NCBI GenBank assembly: GCA_027577595.1
Contig: JANBRJ010000026.1
Coordinates: 1-64,000, forward strand
From: Coemansia sp. RSA 487
Lineage: Eukaryota; Kickxellomycota; Kickxellomycetes; Kickxellales; Kickxellaceae
Length of the DNA stretch: 64,000 bases
Reading direction: 5' to 3'
The notes beneath the pieces were generated by a model. The model was not told the DNA's origin and searched no databases. It was given only the letters and a program-made list of their open reading frames with translations. Positions 1 to 9,980 of the stretch are shown in pieces; the first letter of the stretch is position 1, and each line of letters starts with the position of its first letter. Made by a program: the position numbers and the translations under genes.

Positions 1-190
1 CTTTTTTTTCTTTCTTCTGACCTCGTGGCTTGGCCAATGAGCGCATGCTTTTTTTTTTCCTCATGTCCTTTGATTTCCCTGCTTCGTTCAGTGCATTTTT
101 CATGTCAACACAACACGTGCATTTTTTAGTTTTTTCCTTGAAATTAGCAATGTTGGCTTAATGGCATGGAGATCAAATGCGTTTGGTGGT

Positions 191-1620
191 TTAAGAGGGC
201 TCTGTGTTATCTTTATCGCCATCATCAGAATTGTACCGCTGGTAGAGAATGTCTGCAAAAATAGCAGCGAAAATAATGCCGCCAAACCAAGTGTTTGACT
301 TGAATATCTTCCAACAGGTCGCAGGATCGTTTATGTTAACGCTCTTTAGCTGCCATATAAGATGAGAACACCCTGCACCCAGTACTGTAGCAAAGAATGG
401 AATACCTTGGCCATTCATGTAGCCAGATAGGCATATTAGCCCAATTGTTGAAGCAGAGAAAGCCGATAGTATAGATTTGGTGTTATCGCCGAAAAGAAGA
501 GATGTTGATTTGACACCAGCAACAACATCATCGCGCTTGTCTTGATGGCCATATATCGTGTCGTAAACAAGTGTCCACGACACGCCGGCTGCATAGAGCG
601 GCAATGTCACTGACCAGTCCATTCCACCAGCCACTGCAGACCATCCAGCTAAGGCGCCCCAGTTGAACGCAAGCCCAAGCACAAACTGCGGCCAGTAGGT
701 TATGCGTTTCATAAACGGGTATATAACAACAAATGGCATTGATCCGAGGCAAAAGAAAATTGTGTACGGATTCAGTTGCACAAGGACACCCAGTCCAGCA
801 GAAAGCTGAGCGCCTAAAAATATAAAGGCATTTTTTCTGCTGATGATTCCAGATGCGATCGGCCGGGTTTTGGTACGCTCAACCTACAGAGAACACTTTG
901 GCGTTGGTTGTGGATGGTGGCTTTAGCAACATGATCTGATAATATATCATAGTATCCCTTTGTAACTAGTCCTTGCAGGTGATCTGACTGCAATGGGCAA
1001 CCAACATAGTGCATGAGTCGAACCACGCTTGTGCTGTATGAATTTCTCAGAGCCCAATTCTATTCAAAGGTCAAAGTAACGCTTACCATTCTGTCAAACT
1101 TGACATCCCACATGTCGTTGATCGTGCAACCAGCACCACGCATTATCACTGCGCCAGCTCCAAAGAGGGCAATCATGTAGGCCATGTCAAGGACAGGGAT
1201 TCCACCACTAAACGCTGCCATTCCAATCCCCCAGGTACACGGCCAGTACAGAAGCCAGGTCCCAATAGGCTTATCAATACGAGTAAGGTACATATAGGGG
1301 CGCACATTTTTTGGAAACCTGTCAATAAATGGGCCATAGCTTAATTCAGCTAGACTTGGCTCCGGTTTTATTGGGCCTGTTAGTTCTGGCACCGATGAAC
1401 CTCCGTCACTTGTATTTGATTCTGTTGAAAGCTGTCTAACGCCATATGTTAGTTTCGATAAGCCTGGGCGAGAATGTCTTACAAAGGGCGCATGCTTGAT
1501 AGAATGGCCAAGCAATCTTTTCATGGACGCTGGAGAGGGACTTCCAATACGCGATCTGACATATGGCAGCGACAGAAGAGCCAGTCTTCTGGGTGCGATA
1601 AGGATCGAAGAAAAAGACAT
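191..1620 (-). CDS. COQ2: 4-hydroxybenzoate polyprenyltransferase, mitochondrial
   Basis: Two exons: 1620..1087 and 883..191, with a 203-base intron (gtaagc...ctgtag), giving about 408 residues. Joining them restores the first Asp-rich prenyl-diphosphate site of UbiA enzymes, [11 protein letters not shown] followed by VERTKTRP. The second site, [13 protein letters not shown], lies in exon 2. The enzyme attaches the polyprenyl tail to 4-hydroxybenzoate in ubiquinone synthesis in the inner mitochondrial membrane. Several hydrophobic helices are visible. I chose the ATG at 1620 because the next about 50 residues are rich in Arg, Ser and Leu with few acids, as in a mitochondrial presequence; an in-frame ATG at 1680 adds a hydrophobic leader and looks less natural. 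It is divergent from the membrane-protein gene at 1921. The family assignment is secure; the start is less so. Confidence 0.93.
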
Positions 1621-1920
1621 ATCTTGGACAAAACTAGGACCAAAAGTCAAAAAGGAGGCAACAATCTGCAGAAAACACAATCGTTCTATGGAGAAAGAGA
1701 TAAAGGAAAAGATAAAATACTTAAAGATACTGCGCTCTGTGGAGAAGAAAAATGTATTGAAAACCTTGTGAAAAAATCTGATGGTCTGGTCTCGAAATCA
1801 CAGACAATATAATTGTTTTTTTTGCCTCTTTTTGTCCATTAGTACAATAATACCTACCTTACCTTTACTGGACATGTAAACATTTATTTCTTCTAATTAT
1901 TTCTAGTTGATTGCGTGCAA
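1621..1920. other. Divergent intergenic region, COQ2 / orphan membrane protein
   Basis: About 300 bases shared by two divergent genes. It is A/T-rich with T-runs and a ttctag just before the downstream ATG that could be a 5'-UTR splice acceptor. No gene is supported here. Confidence 0.5.
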
Positions 1921-2562
1921 ATGGGAAAGAAAGAGAAAAAAACGAGCAACTTCCGGGAATCTGCTTCTGACAAGGCTGACACGCTTGATAAAGAGCTAGA
2001 GGAGCTCCGTGCATTGGCACCCGATAGCGGCGCGACAATAAAGGAGCAGTTTGACATTCTTAGCGATGCAGAGCAAAATCGTTTGCTTCAAAAGATGGTT
2101 GCCGAAAATGAAGCTGATATTCAGGCCTTTTCTGCATTCCTCAAGCTTCCAACAGTGACACTATTGATGCTTAACCTGATTTTTGCATACAACTACGCTC
2201 TTTCAGGACTCGGGTCCTCCAGAACAACAAGCAATCCCATGTTGCCGTTTATCGGCTATGAGCTGCGTTCAAAGCATCCGATTTTAGCTACAGAGATATC
2301 TGTTGTCATTCTACAGTTTGCGCTTTACTTGCTGTCGTCGAGACGCTGGGACATGCTTGTGCAGTATGGAATATTTGGCTCATTTATTGCTTGCTTTGGA
2401 CACGTTCTCACTTGTCGTAGCAATGGTGTTATCGAACTGATCTGGTGGCTTCTACCAGTACTCAATCTTGTTGTTGTTTGCTATGCACAATTCAACATGA
2501 GGCGTAGCAAGCAAGCGATCGAAAATCTTTCGGAACACAGCTCGCACAAGAAGGATGCTTAA
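1921..2562 (+). CDS. Orphan four-helix membrane protein
   Basis: The frame encodes 213 residues from the first ATG. The first about 70 residues are charged and probably helical or coiled (basic MGKKEKK start, then many Glu/Asp/Lys). Four hydrophobic stretches follow at roughly residues 76-97, 121-140, 146-165 and 170-190, then a basic and polar tail ending HKKDA. The topology suggests an ER or organelle membrane protein with both termini on the same side. I do not recognise the family and assign no function. It converges with the cytochrome b5 gene, whose stop is 113 bases away. No intron is needed within the frame, though a 5'-UTR intron is possible. Confidence 0.75.
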   Translation: MGKKEKKTSNFRESASDKADTLDKELEELRALAPDSGATIKEQFDILSDAEQNRLLQKMVAENEADIQAFSAFLKLPTVTLLMLNLIFAYNYALSGLGSSRTTSNPMLPFIGYELRSKHPILATEISVVILQFALYLLSSRRWDMLVQYGIFGSFIACFGHVLTCRSNGVIELIWWLLPVLNLVVVCYAQFNMRRSKQAIENLSEHSSHKKDA

Positions 2563-2675
2563 AGGGAGGTTTGGATATTTCTCGGCATTTGTAAGCTTTT
2601 TTTCTCGCATTAAACACATTATACTATGCCAGCTCTAGAAATCTTTAAAGTGTACTTTGTTTGGTCTATTTGTAT

Positions 2676-3074
2676 CTATGGTTTCTTTGAGGGCTCGCGT
2701 ACGACAAAGCCTACCAAACACTCACGCAGCATCCGTTCGGCATTGACCCAAGAGTGCGTTTCCATAAACAGCTTTGTTCCATCCTTTCCGGCCGCTCTCA
2801 TGATCTGGCCTCTTCCGCCAGGATGAAAATCGAGATACCGAGTAACATTGTACACCTTGTCAAAGATAATGATCCAGCAGTCGTCGCGCTTGCTGTGTTC
2901 CGATATTTCTTTTACTGTCAGTTTTCGGAGCTCTTTGACGCCTCGCAGGTCCTCTCCTGACGACATTAGCCGCTCCCAGTCCAGCGGTGAATGCCCGGGC
3001 TTGAGCGCAATCTTTCTACGCGGACGATGCAAACCACTTGCTGGAGCGTTCAGCATCTGTGGGCTATTCTGCAT
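2676..3074 (-). CDS. Cytochrome b5-domain protein (Irc21 / CYB5R4 N-terminus-like)
   Basis: The frame encodes 132 residues. The C-terminal two thirds is a cytochrome b5 heme domain: DDCWIIIFDKVYNVTRY, then FHPGG with the first heme ligand His84, and THSWVN with the second, His107. The segment before it (RRKIALKPGHSPLDW) matches the conserved lead-in of CYB5R4/NCB5OR and yeast Irc21, so this is the stand-alone heme protein rather than a reductase fusion. It likely moves single electrons in the cytosol or at the ER. The ATG at 3074 is the simplest start. An alternative is a two-codon first exon, ATG AAA at 3214..3209, a 104-base intron (gtaagt...ccccag) and exon 2 from 3104, which keeps frame and adds 12 residues (MKTSKSNAFSFP). 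Confidence 0.88.
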   Translation of the reverse strand: MQNSPQMLNAPASGLHRPRRKIALKPGHSPLDWERLMSSGEDLRGVKELRKLTVKEISEHSKRDDCWIIIFDKVYNVTRYLDFHPGGRGQIMRAAGKDGTKLFMETHSWVNAERMLRECLVGFVVREPSKKP

Positions 3075-3214
3075 TGGAAAGCTGAATGCATTGCTCTTGC
3101 TGGTCTGGGGATCTATTTTATATACAACATGGATAAGTACTTTGCACTTTGACTACCATCGCTCCGCCATCTGTACTGGCGCAAATCACACTAGACAAGG
3201 GTACTTACTTTCAT

Positions 3215-3820
3215 CTTTGCCCAGGGTTTCGACGGACTTATTGGTCTACATCAAGTAGCAGGCAGCCACAGAATTCACTCTTATGTTTTAGAAATATCAC
3301 AGCTATACGTAGCAAGTCAGTTAGAGATCAGCGTGTGGTGGGGTGTTGTAGCAACCTCGCATTACATACCTCCTCAACCAACGGAAGTGAGCCCATTGCA
3401 ATTTATTATTATGAGTAATTTATATTGTTATTACAGAACGTTAGGATTATGTAGACGATAAATATAGACCATTCAAGAAGGAGAATTAGTTGAAAAGCAG
3501 CAATCGAAAAGCTGAAAACCATAGTCAACCGACATACTAATCCCCAGACTCTCAAAATAACGGAACTCTTGTGGGATAGAATCAGATGTAGTGATGTTTG
3601 ATTATTACATGACATAAATTTAATCACCACAGGTTTTTTTTTCGTTTCTTGACCACCAAAAAAATACTTTCACTCCTTCGCATTAACATACTCTTGCTGT
3701 GTACCTTGTGCTATTTAGTCTACAAAATTTACAAATATATTTACATTGGTGGCAGAGTAACGACAATCCTGCACACATACACACGGGTTTATCGTTTATT
3801 ATTGTGGGTTCTTTAGATTA
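3215..3820. other. Intergenic, divergent promoters
   Basis: About 600 bases between the cytochrome b5 gene and RIX7, A/T-rich, with no convincing frame or RNA. It presumably holds both promoters. Confidence 0.5.
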
Positions 3821-6502
3821 ATGGCGTGCAATGCCAACAAACGACCACGCAGTGGCGGGCTCAGCAGCAGCCTTGATGGCCAGGTCAAACGACACATCCA
3901 GCACTATATCAAATACGAACAAGAGACGACCGGATGCCCAATTTCTCTTCCAAGCACAAGCGCACTGGTCGACTATGTCCGCGAAATTGATATGGGTTTA
4001 AAAAGGAAAAAGTTGTCTTTGATAGAGCAAAGCGTACATCGTGTTTTGCCAGCCCTCAAAGCAGAAATCGGAAAAGCCACAGTTTTATCTACGGCTGCAA
4101 ATGCAGAAGAAGAGCATTCTAGCGACGATGAACATAGCATTGGTGCTTCATCGCGCTTTGACGATCTTGAAGCAGTACCAGCAACCATGCAAGTTCGAGA
4201 TACCAACGCCATAAATGGTTCGCTGTTGCGTTTGTGGAACAATCAGTCCGAAAACTCGGTTGTCTCCAGCAGCAAATTAAAGCAATCGTTTGTCAAACAA
4301 GCCAATACTAATGTCACTAATGGCAACAGCAATGGCAACAGCACGAATAGTAGTTACGCTTGTAGTTTGACGACCCAGGACGGCCTAAATACAGCAGATG
4401 CGTCAAGCAAGGAAAGGGATGGCCATGAGTTTGAACCCATGTCTGCTACTGGGGGGAAGAGGAGTCTTGGTTCTGCGTCAAAAAATACAGATGACGATCA
4501 GAATAAGGATAGAATTTCCAGAAAGAAAAAACGCACAAAGGACTCTGCGCGGCCGTCGTATGCGCCGCCAAGTGCACGACTATCCAACTTAGGCGGCGTG
4601 GATTCGTGTATTGAGGATATTCTTGAGCTTATAGTCATGCCTTTAAAACACCCAGAGATATACTTGCACACGGGCGTCCAACCTCCACGCGGTGTCCTAC
4701 TTCACGGACCGCCAGGATGTGGCAAAACGCTTCTTGCCAACGCTATCGCAGGTGAGGTCGGTGTGCCATTTATTCAGATATCGGCACCGTCGATTATCTC
4801 AGGTATGTCTGGAGAGTCGGAAAAGAAACTGCGTGAGGTTTTCGAAGAAGCGCGCGATCTGGCGCCATGCATAGTCTTCATTGATGAGATTGACTCTATC
4901 ACTCCTAAGCGCGAAAACGCACAGAGAGAAATGGAGCGGCGGATCGTGGCCCAGATGCTGACTTGCATCGATGACATATCGTGGGATAAGACGAACAATA
5001 AACCTGTTATGCTTATTGGAGCAACAAACCGCCCTGATTCGCTTGATCCTGCGCTGCGGCGTGCTGGTCGTTTTGATCGAGAGATTGCCATGAATGTTCC
5101 CGATGAGGACGCACGCGAGCAGATACTTGAGGTTCTGTGCGAGAAGCTGCTCTTGTCCGGAGACTTTAACATCAAAGAACTTGCCAAACTCACACCAGGA
5201 TATGTTGGCGCCGATCTTACAGCTCTTACAACAGCTGCAGGCATGATTGCTGTGAAGCGTATATTCAACACCTTTCCGTCTCTCTCTACCAACGCTGGCG
5301 CAGTTTCTCGGATCCTTGCTGAAAATCAGACTTGTGCTGCTGCCTCTGCTGCTTCTAGCACGGACCAAGAAACAGACATCATGTGTGTTGATTCAGAGGT
5401 ATCTGCGGAAGGCAGTAAACGGCTACTGGCTACTGCAAGCACGCCCGTTCGGTGGGATTTAAAGCCAGCAACTGAGAAGATTCGCACCATTGCCAGTTTT
5501 TTGGACAGACACCCCGATCCGCTCAGCTCCGAAGAGCTTGCTCCACTAGCGATCACTAATTCGGACTTTCTACAAGCCTTGAAAAAGGTGCAGCCCTCAG
5601 CGAAACGCGAAGGCTTTGCAACAGTTCCTGGAGTCACCTGGAACGACATTGGAGCTCTGTCAAAGATTCGAGAGGAGCTGCGCATGGCGGTGGTCGAGCC
5701 TATCCGCCATCCAGAAGTGTTTGTACAAGTGGGGATAACAGCCCCCGCTGGCGTTCTGCTTTGGGGCCCGCCGGGAAACGGCAAGACACTGCTAGCAAAG
5801 GCAATTGCAAGTGAGTCGCACACAAACTTTATTAGTGTAAAGGGCGGCGAGCTGATGTCCAAGTATGTTGGTGATAGCGAGCGGGCTGTGAGGCAAGTGT
5901 TTGCACGCGCACGAGCATCCAGTCCTTGTGTCATCTTTTTTGACGAGCTTGATGCCCTGTGTAGCCGCCGCAGCGGCGAACAGAACGAGGCATCGGCGCG
6001 TGTCGTGAACACTTTGCTGACTGAAATCGATGGCATGGAGTCGCGGAAAAGGGTATATGTCATTGCAGCAACCAATCGACCCGATATCATTGATCCGGCA
6101 ATGCTTCGACCCGGCCGCTTGGACAAGCTGCTCTATATCGAGCTGCCGACGCCTTCAGAAAGAGCAGACATCCTCCTCACGCTGTCCAAGAAAACGCCGC
6201 TTGCTGAAAATGTGGACCTGGCCGAAATTGCAGCCGACGAGCGATGCACTGGATTCAGTGGCGCTGACCTTGCAGGTCTTGTCCGTGAGGCTTCTGTGAT
6301 GGCCCTGCGGGCTGTCTTTTTCAAGCAAGACAGGGATGGCGATACCACTTCATCAATGAATGCCAGCTTGACAAACCCGCCATCAAAAATCACTGTTACA
6401 AAGGAACATTTCCATGCTGCTTTATCGCGCACAGCACCCTCTGTCTCAGCTGGAGACATGAAACGCTACGAGACCTTGCGCAAACTTTACGGCAGCAATT
6501 GA
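3821..6502 (+). CDS. RIX7: Ribosome-biogenesis AAA+ ATPase Rix7/NVL
   Basis: An intronless gene of 893 residues, close to yeast Rix7 and human NVL. The N-terminal about 75 residues resemble the NVL winged-helix region, followed by a long acidic, Ser-rich linker with basic nuclear-localisation-like clusters (SRKKKRTKD near residue 230). Two AAA modules follow. D1 has Walker A GPPGCGKT at about residues 296-303 and Walker B FIDEID near 353-358. D2 has GPPGNGKT at about 649-656 and FFDELD near 706-711. Both Walker motifs keep the catalytic acidic residues, and Arg-finger-type RPGRLDK is seen in D2. The family threads client proteins out of pre-60S particles in the nucleolus. The gene converges on CSN5, 112 bases downstream. 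Confidence 0.95.
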   Translation: MACNANKRPRSGGLSSSLDGQVKRHIQHYIKYEQETTGCPISLPSTSALVDYVREIDMGLKRKKLSLIEQSVHRVLPALKAEIGKATVLSTAANAEEEHSSDDEHSIGASSRFDDLEAVPATMQVRDTNAINGSLLRLWNNQSENSVVSSSKLKQSFVKQANTNVTNGNSNGNSTNSSYACSLTTQDGLNTADASSKERDGHEFEPMSATGGKRSLGSASKNTDDDQNKDRISRKKKRTKDSARPSYAPPSARLSNLGGVDSCIEDILELIVMPLKHPEIYLHTGVQPPRGVLLHGPPGCGKTLLANAIAGEVGVPFIQISAPSIISGMSGESEKKLREVFEEARDLAPCIVFIDEIDSITPKRENAQREMERRIVAQMLTCIDDISWDKTNNKPVMLIGATNRPDSLDPALRRAGRFDREIAMNVPDEDAREQILEVLCEKLLLSGDFNIKELAKLTPGYVGADLTALTTAAGMIAVKRIFNTFPSLSTNAGAVSRILAENQTCAAASAASSTDQETDIMCVDSEVSAEGSKRLLATASTPVRWDLKPATEKIRTIASFLDRHPDPLSSEELAPLAITNSDFLQALKKVQPSAKREGFATVPGVTWNDIGALSKIREELRMAVVEPIRHPEVFVQVGITAPAGVLLWGPPGNGKTLLAKAIASESHTNFISVKGGELMSKYVGDSERAVRQVFARARASSPCVIFFDELDALCSRRSGEQNEASARVVNTLLTEIDGMESRKRVYVIAATNRPDIIDPAMLRPGRLDKLLYIELPTPSERADILLTLSKKTPLAENVDLAEIAADERCTGFSGADLAGLVREASVMALRAVFFKQDRDGDTTSSMNASLTNPPSKITVTKEHFHAALSRTAPSVSAGDMKRYETLRKLYGSN

Positions 6503-6614
6503 AAGGCTGCTTTACTTTTCAGCTTTCAATAATACAAAAAAAAGTAAAAAGATAAAAATAGAGAAATCCTGCTCATATTGTAATAGCTACATTGGTCCCA
6601 AATGCATAACCCGT

Positions 6615-7598
6615 TTAGGCCTCGGTAAAAAGCCTCATCTTTAGCTCGTTTGATCTGTGTCCCTGCGTTATTTCATCGGCAATAGCGTCGCTTTCCCTGA
6701 GGACCTGAATAAGCGAGACGCTCTTTCCGTCTCTGCCACAATGACAGATTTTATCCGCGATCTCGGTCATCTTTTGTGTTGTGTACTCGCTGTTGGTAAT
6801 CAGTGGCGACTGCGAAATTGTGCTGATCCAATGCTTCCGCCACAGGCGCTCCATAAGCTGCTTGTCCAGCGACGATTTAAAGTACCCGACATCTAGTGAG
6901 TAGTACTTGCTCGAGTGTACGCCAAAATCCTCGATTTTGTTTAGTGGAACATCCTGCATTCCGTCAGAGCCAATACCGAGACCGCCACTGGGCTGATACT
7001 CCTCGGGAAATGCGCGGAAAGCACCCAGGTCGACCTTGCCAGCAGACATTGTGCGCTTAGGGTCAATAACCACAGCCAAGAATGGTTCCTGATACTTCTG
7101 GTTTAGCCTTTGGGTCGCAACATCAATCCCTGACAGCCAACATCCATATCCCGGGTGGGAATGGTACCACCCAATTACAGGCTCATGTCTTCCAGCTGCC
7201 TGACTTTGTTCCAAATATTGGACCATGTACTCGTAGGCTTCCTGCTGTGCATTGACTCTGGTCTCGCTTCCTTCAACAGGGAGGGCGAATGCATCGAGCA
7301 CAACCATCGTCTGGCCGACAACTTTTCCAAGCATAAGCCCCATTACCTCAATGTCGCCTCCAGAGCGGGCATGCATTACCATCTTGACCAAGGCAAGTGA
7401 AGATATCTCGACGTTACGGAAGTGATATACGTTGTTGGTCCATGGCCGCTCGCTTGTTTGCTGCACTTGGAGTGCGTTGTCAAAATAATAGATTGACTCA
7501 TCTCCTTTGCTGAGTGGAACCACATTGTTTTCGGCCTCAAAAAGTTTCATGGCAGCATCTGCTCCTTCGTCTCTGTGCGCGGAATTATGTGTGCTCAT
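6615..7598 (-). CDS. CSN5: COP9 signalosome catalytic subunit 5 (Jab1), JAMM deneddylase
   Basis: 327 residues from the ATG at 7598, the family length; the frame extends upstream but has an implausible Lys/Phe-rich leader there. The JAMM zinc metalloprotease motif is complete: Glu84 in EVMGLMLG, then WYHSHPGYGCWLSGID with His146, His148, Ser156 and Asp159. CSN5 removes Nedd8 from cullins as part of the COP9 signalosome. An intact JAMM box implies an active deneddylase, so the lineage should retain other CSN subunits. It is divergent from SRP40, 293 bases away, and convergent with RIX7. A T-rich run lies upstream at 7748-7768. Confidence 0.96.
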   Translation of the reverse strand: MSTHNSAHRDEGADAAMKLFEAENNVVPLSKGDESIYYFDNALQVQQTSERPWTNNVYHFRNVEISSLALVKMVMHARSGGDIEVMGLMLGKVVGQTMVVLDAFALPVEGSETRVNAQQEAYEYMVQYLEQSQAAGRHEPVIGWYHSHPGYGCWLSGIDVATQRLNQKYQEPFLAVVIDPKRTMSAGKVDLGAFRAFPEEYQPSGGLGIGSDGMQDVPLNKIEDFGVHSSKYYSLDVGYFKSSLDKQLMERLWRKHWISTISQSPLITNSEYTTQKMTEIADKICHCGRDGKSVSLIQVLRESDAIADEITQGHRSNELKMRLFTEA

Positions 7599-7891
7599 TT
7601 TCAATTTGCGTTGGTACTGCGGATTAGCATGAAAAAAAAAAAGAATAATGTGAAAGTTTGCTTGAAAGACGACAGCAATAACCAGAACAGCTGCATGCCT
7701 TTTTCTAAACACGTCCAACTGAGCCGAGTCGTTCGTCTTCATCAGATCAACTTTTTTTTTTTTTTTTTGAAAAATCTCTAACCAGCAGACATTTTCAGTG
7801 TTGGATGTTTCGAAAAAAGTTCTGTTCAGTTCTGTTTTGCTTCTGCAAGTTTTTATTTTTCGTTCATGCTTATTCAAGTTGTGCACTTACC

Positions 7892-8629
7892 ATGACTATA
7901 TCCAACAACACTAACAAGCTACTAGAGTTTCACGCTCTGTTGGTTGAGCGTGGCCTTGAAAAAACACTGTCTACACTGGTTTCCGAGGCAGCGCAGGTCG
8001 GGAAAAGCAACCAGGAAGTACAGCTATTCTTTGAATCGATCGTCGCATCGAACCCCGGAGGAGACACACAAACAAAACAACTATCCCATGAGATAGCTAG
8101 TTTGTCAGTGGGGTCAACAAAAAGCAGAAGCACAGAGAGCGATTCTGTCACGAGCTACCAAAGCGCAAAGGACGTCTTTAATGACATCGGTAGCAGGAGT
8201 AGTGCAAGCGGCAATGCGACAGGTTCTGACCAAAGTGCTATTTCTCCAGAATCTGAAAGCAAAGATGGTAACGAACACAAACAGCCAGCCAAGAAGAGGC
8301 GACTGTCGCTTGAAACGCCTGCCAAGTCAAGGGCAAAGGTCCAATCTTCTAAGGGTGGCCCACTGTCGGCTCCAGCCAAGAACAAAAACGCTCCAAAAAC
8401 GCCATTTTGTCGCATTAGGCCTGAAGAGGTTGTTTATGTGGATGACAGGCTAAAAGACAACAGATACACTGTAAAGGGTGGGACTTCTGGCGACTTTGGA
8501 TACAAGGCGCATGTGGACCTTATTGTCAAGCATGGAAAGGGATTCACCAAAGAAAAGAATAAGAAGAAGCGTGGCTCTTACGGCGGCGGCCGGATCACAA
8601 TGGAGTCGCACTCGATAAAGTTCGCCTAA
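7892..8629 (+). CDS. SRP40: Nopp140/Srp40-like nucleolar chaperone
   Basis: 245 residues from the ATG at 7892. The N-terminus (LLEFHALLVERGLEKTL, about residues 9-25) is LisH-like, as in Nopp140. The middle is Ser/Lys/Asp-rich with basic patches, a short version of the alternating acidic and basic repeats. The C-terminus is the diagnostic SRP40 domain: FCRIRPEEVVYVDDRLKDN, a Gly-rich turn, GKGFTKEKNKKKRGSYGGG and a final HSIKFA. The family escorts box C/D and H/ACA snoRNPs between nucleolus and Cajal-like bodies. It is shorter than yeast Srp40 (406 residues) and much shorter than human NOLC1, because the central repeats are few. Confidence 0.92.
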   Translation: MTISNNTNKLLEFHALLVERGLEKTLSTLVSEAAQVGKSNQEVQLFFESIVASNPGGDTQTKQLSHEIASLSVGSTKSRSTESDSVTSYQSAKDVFNDIGSRSSASGNATGSDQSAISPESESKDGNEHKQPAKKRRLSLETPAKSRAKVQSSKGGPLSAPAKNKNAPKTPFCRIRPEEVVYVDDRLKDNRYTVKGGTSGDFGYKAHVDLIVKHGKGFTKEKNKKKRGSYGGGRITMESHSIKFA

Positions 8630-8857
8630 CCAAAGCTTGAACAGTCTGGGGAAGCACAGGTAAAAGGAACGCATTTAAAGTTTCTGCTGTATTTCTTTTT
8701 CTTCTGACTGTTTTGCATTTTACATTTCACAGTTTACTCTTTCTATTATTTCCCCTTTTGATAGCTTCAATTCAACGTTGGATTCGAGTACAAAAATACA
8801 CTTTTTCCCCCTTGTTTACTTTCAGTCAACCTTCCGTTCTAAGAATTACGCTGACAA

Positions 8858-9657
8858 ATGAGCTTCTTCGGCCTCGGGTACGTAATGTGGAATACGTCGC
8901 AAACACCCGGTTCTGTCTTGAAATCACACCCTGCCCCTTACTATTTACATTTGAATTCCTGCTCTAATAATGCACTTGTGTTTAAAACCCTCTTATTTGT
9001 AGCAAGCTTACGGGCATCGGGAAGCAAAAACAGGCCACCGCACCTTCGCCGGGAGCAGCAAAGAGTCAACTTCCCCTCTTCTTGCGCAAAAGTTTTGCAC
9101 AGTCTCACCTTGTTAAAGGGAGTTTTAAAGGAGTGGTGCAGCAGCCAAAGTACACGGATTTGAACGAATGGCTCTCAATCAACACCTTTGAGTTCTTCAA
9201 TATCATAAACCTGTACTATGGCGTAATAACCGAATTCTGCACAATCAACGAGTGCCCGTCGATGAGTGCCGACCCAAACACCGAGTACACCTGGTCGGAC
9301 ACCCAGCGCAAAACTATCAAGCTTGCTGCGCCCCAGTATATTGACTATGTGTTGTCACAGATTCAGACAATGCTGGACGACGAGCGCATGTTTCCGACAA
9401 AGATTGGTGCAGACTTTCCAAAGGATATTCGTGCGACACTGGTTGTTATCTACCGCCATCTGTTCCGCATCCTTGCGCATATGTACTGGTCTCACTACAT
9501 GGAGCTGCTTAACCTTAAAATAGAAGGTCATGTCAATTCCTTGTTTGCTCACTTTATATCCTTTGTGAAGGAGTTTGACCTACTTGACCGTAAAGATATG
9601 GCACCCATGCTGGATCTCATTGTATACTACGAACAACAGGGCATCATCGTCTCCTAG
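8858..9657 (+). CDS. MOB1: MOB1 kinase activator of the mitotic exit / Hippo-NDR pathway
   Basis: Two exons: 8858..8877 (20 bases, MSFFGL plus two bases) and 9003..9657, with a 125-base intron (gtacgt...tttgtag). The splice joins GG with C to give Gly and yields 224 residues. The Mob fold is clear: LNEWLSINTFEFFNIINLYYG, zinc Cys pair in FCTINECPSMSA, EYTW, and the His pair in LAHMYWSH. Mob1 binds and activates NDR/LATS kinases (Dbf2, Cbk1, Sid2). The tiny first exon means the gene is easily mis-started downstream. Confidence 0.94.
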
Positions 9658-9980
9658 TCCACAGCCATTATATTCATTCAGACGCTGGTTCTTAATACAA
9701 GTAGCGCCTTGCCTTTTTTTATGTGGAGCTTTGTGTTAAGCATTCATAGGTTTTATTTTTTTGCTTTTCCTGTGCTCACGTGATATAGCCCATGGGTGAT
9801 TTAGATTGTTGCTGGCATACTGTCTTGGAGCAATTGTGGGCGGGGTTACTCGAACCTCATGTATTCTGCCTTTGCAGATGCTTGAACAGCTAGTATTCGT
9901 CTCGTATACCCTTTTTCATACTTGTGTCTTTATTTTTATCAACTTACAAACATTCCATATTTCAAAGTTATTTTATTGCT
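9658..9980. other. Intergenic MOB1 / BRD8-like
   Basis: 323 bases between two genes on the same strand. It carries a CACGTG E-box at 9777-9782 and T-rich stretches. No gene seen. Confidence 0.5.

Noticed and set aside
1474-1812. 112-codon plus-strand frame over COQ2 exon 1
   Set aside because: Antisense to the COQ2 presequence region; Lys-rich and featureless.
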